Source: CAWCJL01 sp963795775 (GTDB lineage Bacteria > Acidobacteriota > Terriglobia > Terriglobales > Acidobacteriaceae). From it: a DNA stretch of 64,000 nt. A program made the position numbers and the translations under genes. Below, piece by piece: positions 36,047 through 45,181 of the stretch. The notes beneath the pieces were generated by a model. It was given only the letters and a program-made list of their open reading frames with translations. It had not been told where the DNA came from and did not search any database. Each line of letters opens with the position of its first letter. Position 1 is the first letter of the stretch. The stretch is taken from the NCBI GenBank assembly GCA_963795775.1, contig CAWCJL010000001.1, positions 196,391 to 260,390 on the forward strand, read 5' to 3'.

Positions 36047-36305
36047 TGAGCCTCTCTTCTTGCAAAATTCGTCGTCCACCCTCCCGCCCGGCCAGCATTG
36101 CCGGACGGGTCTGGAGCAGATGCACGGATGACTTGCTGCAAGCCTGACAGTGCTCTGTGAATATTGAAAGAACAGGCCTTGAATAGAGCGAGAATGCGGA
36201 AGGTGGCGTGTATTTTTTCCCGTTTTGCGACTGGGCTCGCGGTCTTATCTCGGCGCACCGATGACACGACATGCGGGGCCGCAATGCGCGTCCCCACGGA
36301 GCAGC

Positions 36306-37145
36306 CTAGAAGGGCAGCCGCCCGGTCACAATCAGCCCGTGGTTGTAGCTGTGAAAACCCGAGGTGGCGATCTGCATGCCGGCACCTACTACCAGCTTCA
36401 GACGGTGATGAAGAGGGAAGCGCGTGATCACGCCGGGCGTGAGGAAGTTCTGCATCTTTCCATCGTTCGCTCCGCCGTGGTACCAGGTGGCATTGGACTC
36501 GATCTGCGGCCACGCGAAGCCGGCCTTGTATTGCACGGCAGTATTCCAGGCCACGGGACGCCCCAGCCGGTCGCCGTCGCCGACAGGCAGCGTGGCGCCT
36601 ATGGTGGTCTGCACGTCGAAGTGCCGCCATCCTTTGCCCCCGGCGAGGGTTGGCGTGACCGTCGCATTCGGCGCGCCATTGCTGTAACTGCCCGTTGGCA
36701 CCGAGCCGGAGAAGAACGCGGTCACGATGGCGTTGTGGCCTTCCTCGTTTGAAGCATAGATACGGTACTTCATCAGGAACGACACGTCCCCGAAGCCATC
36801 CTTCACCCTGGGCGCATTGTGCTGGAGATAGGGTGGCACATTCGCAATCAGTTCAATGCGGCGCGCCGGGATCAGCTCCAGCCCTTTCCCGTTGCCGAAG
36901 TTCCAGGTATTGGTCAGCCGTGGTGTGATCTGCCGGACAAAATCGGTGCGGAACTCCTGCTCCAGGCGCGGCGTCACCGTGACCAGCGGCGTCACCCACC
37001 GGGGCTGTTCGGCCTGCGTCCGGTTCACGCGCTCCTGCCAATGGTCAACCAAGCTCTGACCATGCGCGGCCAGCGCACCGGGGACAAGAAGGACCAGGAG
37101 AAGTGGGAGAACTGCTGTGCTGGGGAAAAGTCTGGGAGCGTGCAT
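36306..37145 (-). CDS. Outer-membrane beta-barrel protein
   Basis: A 279-residue exported protein with a signal peptide cut near LAAHGQ (residue ~32). The mature part has strands such as NTWNFGNGKGLELIPARRIELIANV, VSFLMKYRIYASNEE, AIVTAFFSGSVPTGSYSNG, WRHFDVQTTIGATLPVG and LKLVVGAGMQIATSG, ending in F, as in the phenol-degradation/MetA-like outer-membrane family. The ATG at 37145 gives a good signal peptide; one at 37175 adds ten residues. It is divergent from the DinB gene. Confidence 0.7.
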   Translation of the reverse strand: MHAPRLFPSTAVLPLLLVLLVPGALAAHGQSLVDHWQERVNRTQAEQPRWVTPLVTVTPRLEQEFRTDFVRQITPRLTNTWNFGNGKGLELIPARRIELIANVPPYLQHNAPRVKDGFGDVSFLMKYRIYASNEEGHNAIVTAFFSGSVPTGSYSNGAPNATVTPTLAGGKGWRHFDVQTTIGATLPVGDGDRLGRPVAWNTAVQYKAGFAWPQIESNATWYHGGANDGKMQNFLTPGVITRFPLHHRLKLVVGAGMQIATSGFHSYNHGLIVTGRLPF

Positions 37146-37325
37146 CGGTATGAGCGATTCTACATCGATCAACACGTTATCTTCATACGCTATTACGCGG
37201 AGTGCTCATCTCCCTCTAGCGTATTCAGCGGCTGAATTTCGCTCGGTAATGAGATGATGCGGATAGCTCGTGTCACAAACGTCGCCACGCAACAGATGCT
37301 TTTATCAACTTGAGGAGATCAGAAA

Positions 37326-37841
37326 ATGACCACAGCAGAACTCCTGCTCCAAGACTTCGAACGGGAGATGTCCAACACCCGCCGCACTCTGGAGCGCGTG
37401 CCCGAAGGCGCGAATGACTACAAGCCGCACGAAAAATCCATGCCCATCGGCAAACTCGCCATGCACTGTGCCACCCTCCCGCTGTTCGGCTCCTACCTCA
37501 TCGCCGATGAAGGCATGGACCTGGCCAGCAGCACCCGGCCCCATCCCGACCTCACTTTCAAATCCCGGCAGGAGTGCCTCGAGCGTTTTGACAGCAGCGC
37601 CGCTGCGTGTCGAGAAGCCCTCGCCGGCGCATCGGACGAGGCCCTCGCCGCTCCCTGGCGCTTCTCCTTCGGTCCGCAGCTTATCTCCAACGATCCGCGC
37701 TCGCTCTCCTTCAGGACCATGTGCATGAACCACCTGGTCCACCACGTGGCTCAACTCGGCGTCTACCTCCGCCTGAACGGCATTCCTGTCCCGGCGCTCT
37801 ACGGCCCTTCCGCCGACGAGCAGTGGTCTCCCCCGAAGTAG
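37326..37841 (+). CDS. DinB-family protein
   Basis: A 171-residue four-helix-bundle protein of the DinB/YfiT-like metalloprotein superfamily, members of which act as thiol transferases or are of unknown role. The metal-ligand histidines are in KLAMHCATL near residue 47 and NHLVHHVAQLGVYLR near 139, both at family positions. GAGGAGATCAGAAA precedes the ATG. It stands alone. Confidence 0.85.
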   Translation: MTTAELLLQDFEREMSNTRRTLERVPEGANDYKPHEKSMPIGKLAMHCATLPLFGSYLIADEGMDLASSTRPHPDLTFKSRQECLERFDSSAAACREALAGASDEALAAPWRFSFGPQLISNDPRSLSFRTMCMNHLVHHVAQLGVYLRLNGIPVPALYGPSADEQWSPPK

Positions 37842-37860
37842 GGCCGCGCCCGCGGTGTCC

Positions 37861-40842
37861 TTATCGGCGTGCGTGCGGTTTTGGGCGCACAGGTGTTTTT
37901 GCCGGTTCGGTAGCCTGCGGCGCCTTGCCTGCGCTGACCAGGTTCGCCAGAATGCGGAACGCCCCGGGTACGCCTTCCGGCGTCTGCCGATAGAGCGCGT
38001 ACGCGGCGTAGATATACGCACCCTGGCCGTAGCGGGCGTAAAGCAGGCCCCCGCGCTGCGGATCCTGGTCCGGATCGTGCGTTTCTGTCAGCGCCTGGTA
38101 CTGCGGGCTCCAGGACTGCATGAACGAGTGCCCGCGCTCCTCGATCCAGCCCGCGAAATCAGCCGCGGTGATGCGGTTGGGCCAGGAAAGCAGCGGATGC
38201 TCCGGCAGCAGCAGCGTCACCGGAGCGCGCTCGTCCACCACCTTTTCCGGATTTCCGCCCAGCACGTACGGGTAGGGCCCGTAGTTGCCGTCGAACTCCG
38301 GGCTCATGTACTGCGTCACCACCGTGCCGCCATCGTGCACGTACTTCAGCAGCCGCGGCGTTAGCCCCGCAAGCTCGGGGCGCCCCGCATAGGCGCGGAT
38401 GCCCAGCATGATCGTGTCGTACTGGCTGAGGTCGCCCGTGAGCAGGTCCTGCGTGCTTAACAGATGCGCATGGATGCCGAGCTCCGCGAGCGCTTCCGGC
38501 ACCTGGTCGCCCGTGCCCATCACGTAACCGACATTGAGCCCAGGCGCGACCTTTACATCCACGCCGCTCACCTGGTACTCCGCGGCACGGTAAAGGTTAT
38601 AGCTGGCAATCCCGGGATAGCCGGCCGGTTCGTAACCGGAACTGTAGCGATAATTCCCGCTCTCCGCGACCGCCTTGACATGGTACGCCTCGGTCGAAAG
38701 CCCGCTCGGCGTCACCGTGAAGGCGACCGTCTGGTCTTCGCCGCCGCGCAGGCGAAAGCTGGCGGATTCCGGGGTGCTCGTCCAGTGCTCCGGCAACTCC
38801 AGCCGCAGCGTTCCTTCTGCCGCGCCCACGGCATTGCTGCTCACGCGCACCGGCAAGGTGAACGCATTGGTCGCCCCCGCTGCAGGCAGGGGGACGATGC
38901 CGGCGTGCTGCGCCAGTGTGACGGAAAGCTCGGGCGCAACCACCAGCGGCGCATACACCGCACCCAGTCCGACCACGCGATGCATGGTGTCCACCGTGCG
39001 CGCGAGTCGCACCGTCACTCCCTGGTACGTGAAATCCGCCACCGCTGCCACCGGATACGGCGCAAACGAGCGGTTCCTCCACTGCGGCTGGAGCAGGTCG
39101 TAGTACGCCTGCTCCGGGGAAGGCCGCGAGAAATATGGCGCGGTCGGCTGGGCATCCTTGCCGGTCACCACGCCGAAGATCACGTCCCCGCTCTGGCTGT
39201 GGAGATCGTCCAGGCCCGGCGCGCCCAAGCGCGTCACCTGCCAGTGCTCGCCCTCCGGGGTGGTGAGCGAAACCTTCGCAAGCTGCACACTGAGCGGCAC
39301 GGAGATGTGCACGCGTACCCGGAAGCTGTCGCCGGGACTGACGGAGCCGGCCGTCTCTTCCGGCGTCAGGGGCAGCGCTTTCGAAGCGGAGGCGTACGGA
39401 TCGAAGCGGCGCGCGCCACCGCCTGCCGGCGTGACCAGCGCGGCCACGTCGATGCCGAGCGCCTCGGCCAGGCTCTGGTTGAATTGCGTGAGCTTGATCC
39501 GGAGCTCGTGGCTGAGGTTGTACTTGTCCTCCGCGCTCAGGCGGCTCGCTTCCACTTCGCCCAGCAGCGCTGCCGTACGCTTGTAGCCGTCCGCCAGCAG
39601 CGGCGCGATCTTCTCCGGCTGCGCGGGAACGTAGGTGAGCATGGTTTGCTTCACCAGCTTATCGATACGTGCCAGCGACGGTTTCATAAACGCCGCGTCG
39701 CCGTGCGCCAGGCCGGCCAGACCGGGCAGGGAAGTATCGATGCCGTCGAAAAAACTCTGCTCGTGATCCGAAAGCACAACTCCGTTGGGCAGGGCTGCGG
39801 CATAGCGGTGATAGGCGATATTGGTCGCGCCTGCGAGCGGCACCACCGGCCCGGCATGCTGCGTCTTCTGCTCGCCCAGGCCGCGCCGGCCGGTCTGGAT
39901 ATAGCTTTCGCCCAGCACCGGATCGCGCGTGCCTTCGGGGATTTCGACATTCACCGCCGGCACGCCCTCGATCCAGGTATCGTGCACGTAATCCCGAAAG
40001 CGTACCGGCGCCCACTTGCCGGTAGCGTAGTCGTACATGCCCTTGGGCGAGATGGAAAACGAGGGCACGCGGGCATAGACCTTGCGCGGCTGCCAGGGAG
40101 CGAGCCCGCTCGCGATCTGGTCGGGGAAGATGGTGGGGTCGCCGGCGGCCTTGAAGACTTCCTGCGCCATCAGGCCGGCTACCTGGTGCTGCCCGTGGCC
40201 GTCGGTGGGGCCGCCCACAAAAACCGAGGCGACCACCAGCGGCCGGAACATGCGCACGGCGCGCACGGCATCGTAGAGCACGCGATCGTGCCCCCACTGG
40301 CCCAGTGCCTCATCCATCGTCTTGGAAAAGCCGTAGTCCGCCACCGTGCCCCAGTACTGCCCATCGTTAGTATCCGTAACGGTGCCATACCATGCACCCG
40401 CGCGCAGTAGCTCGTTGGTGCGGATGAGGCCCAGAGCGTCGTTTTCCGCGGCGGACATCACGTTCTGCCCGCCCTCGCCCCGGGTCAGCGAGAAGAGCCC
40501 CGCGCGCATACCCAGGCCGCGCGACTCATACGTGAGCATCCCGCCGTCTTCATCGTCCGGGTGCGCCGTGATCATCATCACGCTGCCCCAGGTGCTGAGC
40601 CGTTGCAGGTCCTCCCACAGGGCTGCGCTGCCGCGCTCGCGTCCCGGAGCATGCGTATCGATGCGCGGCTGGTCTATCGCGGAAGCCGCTGCGCCACCGG
40701 AGGAAGCGTCGTCTCCTGACTGTGCTGGCGCGGCCTGTGCTGGCGCGGGGAGGTTCTGGGCAAGCGCGGCAGAGGGCCCGGTGGCGCCCGGAATCAGCAA
40801 CAGAATCAGGGCCGCGGGACCGTGTCGAAATGATCTCTTCAT
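37861..40842 (-). CDS. Large secreted PIG-L deacetylase-like protein
   Basis: A 993-residue exported protein. After a signal peptide (cut near ALAQ, residue 29) the PIG-L domain shows MMITAHPDDEDGGML (~89-103) and GGPTDGHGQHQVAG (~204-217). The central part is beta-rich, with an NEW3-like galactose-associated module (RLELPEHWTSTPESASFRLRG near 640). The C-terminal ~230 residues resemble a glutamine-amidotransferase-like fold (VGYVMGTGDQVPEALAELG; DTIMLGIRAYAGRPEL). It probably deacetylates an extracellular glycan; no direct evidence for the substrate. Confidence 0.8.
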   Translation of the reverse strand: MKRSFRHGPAALILLLIPGATGPSAALAQNLPAPAQAAPAQSGDDASSGGAAASAIDQPRIDTHAPGRERGSAALWEDLQRLSTWGSVMMITAHPDDEDGGMLTYESRGLGMRAGLFSLTRGEGGQNVMSAAENDALGLIRTNELLRAGAWYGTVTDTNDGQYWGTVADYGFSKTMDEALGQWGHDRVLYDAVRAVRMFRPLVVASVFVGGPTDGHGQHQVAGLMAQEVFKAAGDPTIFPDQIASGLAPWQPRKVYARVPSFSISPKGMYDYATGKWAPVRFRDYVHDTWIEGVPAVNVEIPEGTRDPVLGESYIQTGRRGLGEQKTQHAGPVVPLAGATNIAYHRYAAALPNGVVLSDHEQSFFDGIDTSLPGLAGLAHGDAAFMKPSLARIDKLVKQTMLTYVPAQPEKIAPLLADGYKRTAALLGEVEASRLSAEDKYNLSHELRIKLTQFNQSLAEALGIDVAALVTPAGGGARRFDPYASASKALPLTPEETAGSVSPGDSFRVRVHISVPLSVQLAKVSLTTPEGEHWQVTRLGAPGLDDLHSQSGDVIFGVVTGKDAQPTAPYFSRPSPEQAYYDLLQPQWRNRSFAPYPVAAVADFTYQGVTVRLARTVDTMHRVVGLGAVYAPLVVAPELSVTLAQHAGIVPLPAAGATNAFTLPVRVSSNAVGAAEGTLRLELPEHWTSTPESASFRLRGGEDQTVAFTVTPSGLSTEAYHVKAVAESGNYRYSSGYEPAGYPGIASYNLYRAAEYQVSGVDVKVAPGLNVGYVMGTGDQVPEALAELGIHAHLLSTQDLLTGDLSQYDTIMLGIRAYAGRPELAGLTPRLLKYVHDGGTVVTQYMSPEFDGNYGPYPYVLGGNPEKVVDERAPVTLLLPEHPLLSWPNRITAADFAGWIEERGHSFMQSWSPQYQALTETHDPDQDPQRGGLLYARYGQGAYIYAAYALYRQTPEGVPGAFRILANLVSAGKAPQATEPAKTPVRPKPHARR

Positions 40843-40880
40843 CCAGCGTCAGTGTACAATCCAGCGGCGTCTCCAACCTT

Positions 40881-42338
40881 ATGCCTGCTCAGAACGATCG
40901 ACCCTCAAGCAGCCTGCCCGTCGCCCTTGGCCGGCAAATCGGGCTGCGGAGCGCGGTGGCGCTCAACATGCTGGAGATGGTGGGCGTGGGCCCATTCATC
41001 ACGCTGCCGCTGATCGTCAGCGCGATGGGCGGTCCGCAGGCCATGCTCGGCTGGATACTCGGCGCGCTGCTGGCAGTATGCGATGGGCTGGTGTGGGCGG
41101 AGCTGGGCGCGACCCTTCCGGAAGCCGGGGGCTCGTATGCCTTTCTGCGCGCCATCTATGGCAAGGCCGGCAAGCGGGACCCGGGTGCCCGCGATTCCCA
41201 CGATGCGGGCCGCCTGCTTTCCTTCCTCTTCGTCTGGCAGTTCACCTTTACCGCGCCGCTGGTCATGGCTTCGGGCGCATTGGGCCTGGCGCAGTACGCG
41301 GTGTATTTGTATCCGCAACTGAGCGGATCTGTGCTGAGCGCCGGCGCGCTCGCGCATGTGCAGCGCACCAGCGTGCTCGCGGTAGGGGTGTGCGCGCTGG
41401 CGGTGCTGCTGTTGTATCGCCGGCTGGCCGCGGTGGAAAAGCTGGCTTGGCTGTTGTGGGGCGGCGTCGCTTTCACCATGCTGTTTGTCATCATCGCGGG
41501 CGTGACGCACTTCCATCCCGCGCTGGCCTTCAGCTTTCCCCCGGGCGCGTTTCACCTTTCCGGCTCGTTTCTCAAAGGGCTGGGTGCGGCCACATTGATC
41601 GCCACCTACGACTACTGGGGCTACTACACGGTCTGCTTCCTCGGCGGAGAAATTCGCGATCCCGGACGCGCCATCCCCCGCGCCGTGCTCTATTCGATCG
41701 CCATCGTCGCGGCGCTCTACCTGGTCATGAATATCAGCGTCCTGGGCGTGGTGCCGTGGCAGGAGATGGGCGGGGTGCACCGCAGCGTTAACGGCTACGC
41801 GGTCATCGCGGTGCTGCTGGAAAGGACCTTCGGCCCGCTGGCTGCGCGTGTGGTGGCGTGGATGGTGATCTGGACGGCGTTCGGCTCGCTCTTCTCGCTG
41901 CTGCTGGGCGGCTCGCGCGTACCCTATGCGGCGGCGCGCGACGGCAACTATTTCCGCAGCCTCGGCCGCCTGCATCCGCGCGGACACTTCCCCAGTCACT
42001 CCCTGCTGCTGCTCGGCGGCATCGCCTGCCTGTTCTGCTTCTTCGACCTGCGCACCGTCATCCAGGCACTGGTTGCGTTGCGGATTGTGCTGCAGTTTCT
42101 TTTGCAGCAGGTTGGGGTCATGGTGCTGCGCCACCGGCAGCCGGACCGGCCGCGGCCCTTCCGCATGTGGCTCTATCCCGTGCCCGCACTGGTCGCCATC
42201 GCCGGTTCTCTGTTTCTGCTCATCGCCCGCCGCGGCGCCGCCCGGGAGCTATGGGCGGCGCTGGCCGTAGCCGTCTCCGGAAGCATTGTGTACGCGCTCC
42301 GCTCCCGCATGCCCATGGCGGAGCGCAGCGCAGAATAG
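40881..42338 (+). CDS. APC-superfamily amino-acid permease
   Basis: A 485-residue transporter with about twelve membrane helices. The family start LRSAVALNMLEMVGVGPFITLPLI (residues ~21-44), WAELGATLPEAGGSYAFLRAIYG near 75-97 and GGEIRDPGRAIPRA near 260 are typical. The loop after helix 2-3 has an unusual stretch, KAGKRDPGARDSHDAG, before GRLLSFLFVWQ. The ATG at 40881 starts the family region; one at 40830 is in frame but overlaps the divergent PIG-L gene. The substrate is unknown. Confidence 0.82.
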   Translation: MPAQNDRPSSSLPVALGRQIGLRSAVALNMLEMVGVGPFITLPLIVSAMGGPQAMLGWILGALLAVCDGLVWAELGATLPEAGGSYAFLRAIYGKAGKRDPGARDSHDAGRLLSFLFVWQFTFTAPLVMASGALGLAQYAVYLYPQLSGSVLSAGALAHVQRTSVLAVGVCALAVLLLYRRLAAVEKLAWLLWGGVAFTMLFVIIAGVTHFHPALAFSFPPGAFHLSGSFLKGLGAATLIATYDYWGYYTVCFLGGEIRDPGRAIPRAVLYSIAIVAALYLVMNISVLGVVPWQEMGGVHRSVNGYAVIAVLLERTFGPLAARVVAWMVIWTAFGSLFSLLLGGSRVPYAAARDGNYFRSLGRLHPRGHFPSHSLLLLGGIACLFCFFDLRTVIQALVALRIVLQFLLQQVGVMVLRHRQPDRPRPFRMWLYPVPALVAIAGSLFLLIARRGAARELWAALAVAVSGSIVYALRSRMPMAERSAE

Positions 42339-42373
42339 GCTCTCGGGTCAGGTACGTGGTGCGCGCACGCGCG

Positions 42374-43186
42374 TTATTCGAAGCGCACCGAGCAGCTTCC
42401 GAATTTCCCGAAGTTCACCCGCGCCGCATCGCCCTGTTTCAGGTAGGTGCGGCCGGTCCAGCTCCCAGTGGTGATCCACTGGCCCGCTAACAATCCCCCG
42501 GTGCGCTGCTGTGCTTCGTTCACCAGCCACACCACCAGGCGCAACAGGTCGCCCCCGGCGGCGTTCGAGCCATTGGTGATCTCGGGCTTCCCGTTCACGT
42601 CCAGCGAAACGGTCTCGTGCGAAAAGTCGAAGTCCTCCCATCCCGGTGCGGCGTTGCCGTAGACAAACCCGCCGTGGATCTGCAGATCCCCGATGACGGA
42701 AAGGCGGTCCACAGCCTCCGGATCGAAGAAGCCGGACTCCAGCAACTCAATAGCAGGGTGGCAACTCTCGATGGCTGCCGCCACCTCTTCGCGCGAGTAG
42801 GGCTGGGAGCGCGCCGGGAGATCGCGGCCCAGCAGGAAAGCGATCTCGGCTTCCACCCCGCGCAGTCGCCGGAATTTGTTCGCGATCAGCGTACCCGTCG
42901 GCGCAATGGTGTACATCGGCATGGGCGCAAAGATAGGCACGCCGTCAGGGGAGGTCGCGCCCACCTTCCAGCCGCCCACCTCGCCCAGGGATACCAGCAT
43001 GTCGTCCTGCAGACGGTAGGCTTCTTCCAGCGTAGCGGGACGCTGATGCACTGGAAGCTCGCGGATGGGGGTCAGCGTCCGCCGGGCACGCAGCAGCGTC
43101 TCGGAGGCTTCGCGCATCCTGCTCTGGTCGTAGGGCGGAATGTCGCCCGTGGTCCTGTCTACCGCCCTGTCTGATGTTCCTGCCAT
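42374..43186 (-). CDS. Fumarylacetoacetate-hydrolase-fold hydratase (2-keto-4-pentenoate hydratase type)
   Basis: A 270-residue member of the MhpD/FAH superfamily, expected to hydrate 2-hydroxypenta-2,4-dienoate-like acids or decarboxylate 4-oxalocrotonate. EEAYRLQDDML and GGWKVGATSP lie near residues 54-76. The metal-binding segment LRGVEAEIAFLLGRDLP is near 110 with the E-x-E pair, and GDLQIHGGFVYG near 166. AAAGGAAAGC precedes the ATG. No other catabolic gene is nearby, so its pathway is open. Confidence 0.78.
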   Translation of the reverse strand: MAGTSDRAVDRTTGDIPPYDQSRMREASETLLRARRTLTPIRELPVHQRPATLEEAYRLQDDMLVSLGEVGGWKVGATSPDGVPIFAPMPMYTIAPTGTLIANKFRRLRGVEAEIAFLLGRDLPARSQPYSREEVAAAIESCHPAIELLESGFFDPEAVDRLSVIGDLQIHGGFVYGNAAPGWEDFDFSHETVSLDVNGKPEITNGSNAAGGDLLRLVVWLVNEAQQRTGGLLAGQWITTGSWTGRTYLKQGDAARVNFGKFGSCSVRFE

Positions 43187-43428
43187 GTGCTTTCCTTTCG
43201 TACTCGTTACGCGGGAAGTTGGGGGCCGCGTGTGTCAACCTGTTGGAAGGGAGGCGGGGCAGTGTGGTTGTTGCCTCCCCGGAAAACCCTCTGCGGGTTC
43301 TCACCTGCTCACAGCGAGTTTGCCGGAACGGCATCCGGCGTCCTCCGCCGTGCGTATTCTAGAAGCAGGCCTGTAATCATTTGGCGGCCCCCGCGTCTAA
43401 AGGGTGCGCTCCGTGGAAAGGCGGGACT

Positions 43429-44400
43429 ATGTTGATACGCAAACGATCGGACATTCCATCTTCGGAGATCACCCCGCAATCGGCCTACCGGGACCGGCGC
43501 TTCTTCCTGAAAGCGGCAGCGACAGCGGGTGTGCTCGCGCTGGGGGCGGAGCGCTTTTCCCACCTCGCCAGCCCGGAGCAGGTAGCCCTTGCCGGGGAAA
43601 AGCTGCAGACGACCAAAAGCCCGCTCTCGGTAAGTGGAGAAACGCTCACCTCGCTCCAGGACATCACGCACTATAACAACTTCTACGAGTTCGGCGTAGG
43701 CAAGGAAGACCCGGCGCGCAACGCCGGAAGCCTGAAGACGCGGCCCTGGAAGGTGGACATCACCGGGCTGGTCAAGAAAAAGAAGACCTACGACATCGAC
43801 ACGCTGCTCAAGCTCCAGCCCATGGAAGAGCGCATCTATCGCTTCCGTTGCGTGGAGGCCTGGAGCATGGTGATTCCCTGGGCCGGCTACTCGCTTTCAA
43901 AGCTCATCAGCGAATGCGATCCGCTGCCCAAGGCCAAGTACGTCCAGTTCCTGTCCCTGGCCGACTCCCGGCAGGAGCCGGGGATGCGCGAGTCCACCAT
44001 CCAGTGGCCCTATACCGAGGGCCTGCGCATGGATGAAGCGATGCACCCGCTCACCCTGCTCACCTTTGGTCTGTACGGCGAAACGCTGCCCAACCAGGAC
44101 GGCGCACCGGTACGCGTTGTCGTCCCCTGGAAATACGGCTTCAAGTCCGCCAAGTCCATCGTGCGCATCAATTTCACCGACCAGGAGCCGCCCACAACCT
44201 GGAACCGGATGGCGCCCAACGAGTATGGCTTTTATTCCAACGTGAACCCCAACGTGGACCACCCGCGCTGGTCACAGAAAACGGAACGGCGCATCGGCGC
44301 GTCGCTCTTTCATCAGCGCCAGCCCACGCTCATGTTCAACGGCTACAGCGACCAGGTGGCGAGCCTGTACAAGGGGATGGATCTGAAACGGTACTATTGA
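43429..44400 (+). CDS. msrP: Protein-methionine-sulfoxide reductase catalytic subunit MsrP
   Basis: MsrP is the periplasmic molybdenum enzyme that repairs oxidised methionines. The 323-residue product has a twin-arginine signal (RDRRFFLKAAATAGVLALG, ~21-39). The molybdenum-binding cysteine is Cys141 in FRCVEAWSMVIPW, and GAPVRVVVPWKYGFKSAKSIV lies near 225-245. AAGGCGGG lies before the ATG at 43429; the longer reading from 43381 has no ribosome site. It is followed by msrQ on the same strand. Confidence 0.94.
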   Translation: MLIRKRSDIPSSEITPQSAYRDRRFFLKAAATAGVLALGAERFSHLASPEQVALAGEKLQTTKSPLSVSGETLTSLQDITHYNNFYEFGVGKEDPARNAGSLKTRPWKVDITGLVKKKKTYDIDTLLKLQPMEERIYRFRCVEAWSMVIPWAGYSLSKLISECDPLPKAKYVQFLSLADSRQEPGMRESTIQWPYTEGLRMDEAMHPLTLLTFGLYGETLPNQDGAPVRVVVPWKYGFKSAKSIVRINFTDQEPPTTWNRMAPNEYGFYSNVNPNVDHPRWSQKTERRIGASLFHQRQPTLMFNGYSDQVASLYKGMDLKRYY

Positions 44401-44550
44401 CCCTGTTCCAGACAGCCGAACCAGCCGCCGGAGATGGACCCTGATCCCGGTGCAGGGAAGTTTGCCGGGCAGGCATCAGTGTCCCCGTACGCTCGCGTTT
44501 AGAACGATTCGAACCAATCTCAAGCGTTGATCGAGGCCCCGCTGCTGCCC

Positions 44551-45174
44551 ATGCGCAATCGCACGATCGTCATCCTCAAGGTGCTGGTGCACCTCGCCTG
44601 TCTGATCCCGCTGGCCATCCTGGCCCGCGACTTCGTCACTAATAACTTCGGCCCCGACCCAACTGCTACTGTCGCGCACATCACCGGCTTCGCCGCGCTG
44701 CGCATCCTGGTCATCTCGCTTGCCATCACGCCGGTGCGCCGCCTTTCCCTGCGCCTGGGCTGGCTGGTGCGCTTCCGCCGCATGCTGGGGCTGTATGCCT
44801 TCTTCTACGCCACGCTGCACCTGGCGGTTTATCTCACGCTCTACGCCAGCCTGGACTGGGCGACCATCGTCGATGACCTGACCCGGCGGCGGTACATCAT
44901 CGTCGGCTTCGCTGCCTGGCTGCTGCTTGTTCCGCTCGCCGCGACGTCCACCAAGTGGTCCATCCGCAAACTGGGCGGCAAGCGATGGCAGGCGCTGCAC
45001 CGGCTCGCCTACCTGGCGGCCTTCGGCGGCGTAGTCCACTACTGGTGGATCGTGAAAAAAGGCGTGCTGACGCCCGTCACCATCACGCTGATCCTCATGG
45101 TGCTGTTGCTCTCGCGTGGTCTGTGGCTGCTGCTCGAAGCCCGCCGGCGCCGCCTCCGGACCGTGCTCTCCTAA
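44551..45174 (+). CDS. msrQ: Haem membrane subunit MsrQ
   Basis: MsrQ is the b-type haem membrane protein that feeds electrons from the quinone pool to MsrP. The 207-residue product has six hydrophobic helices with the ferric-reductase-like pattern: histidine in VAHITGFAALRIL, FFYATLHLAVYLTLY near residue 85, WQALHRLAYLAAFGGVVHYWW near 145-165. The histidines in helices 3 and 5 are the likely haem ligands. A TTG at 44527 could add eight residues. The gap of 150 bases to msrP is larger than usual. Confidence 0.9.
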   Translation: MRNRTIVILKVLVHLACLIPLAILARDFVTNNFGPDPTATVAHITGFAALRILVISLAITPVRRLSLRLGWLVRFRRMLGLYAFFYATLHLAVYLTLYASLDWATIVDDLTRRRYIIVGFAAWLLLVPLAATSTKWSIRKLGGKRWQALHRLAYLAAFGGVVHYWWIVKKGVLTPVTITLILMVLLLSRGLWLLLEARRRRLRTVLS

Positions 45175-45181
45175 GCTCCCT

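Noticed and set aside
37223..37237. Palindrome attcag-cgg-ctgaat between two divergent genes
   Set aside because: Too short to call an operator without other copies.
38464..40410. Long plus-strand open frame of 648 codons
   Set aside because: It lies antisense to the PIG-L gene, is rich in Arg/His/Gly as expected of a GC-rich shadow and has no family motif.
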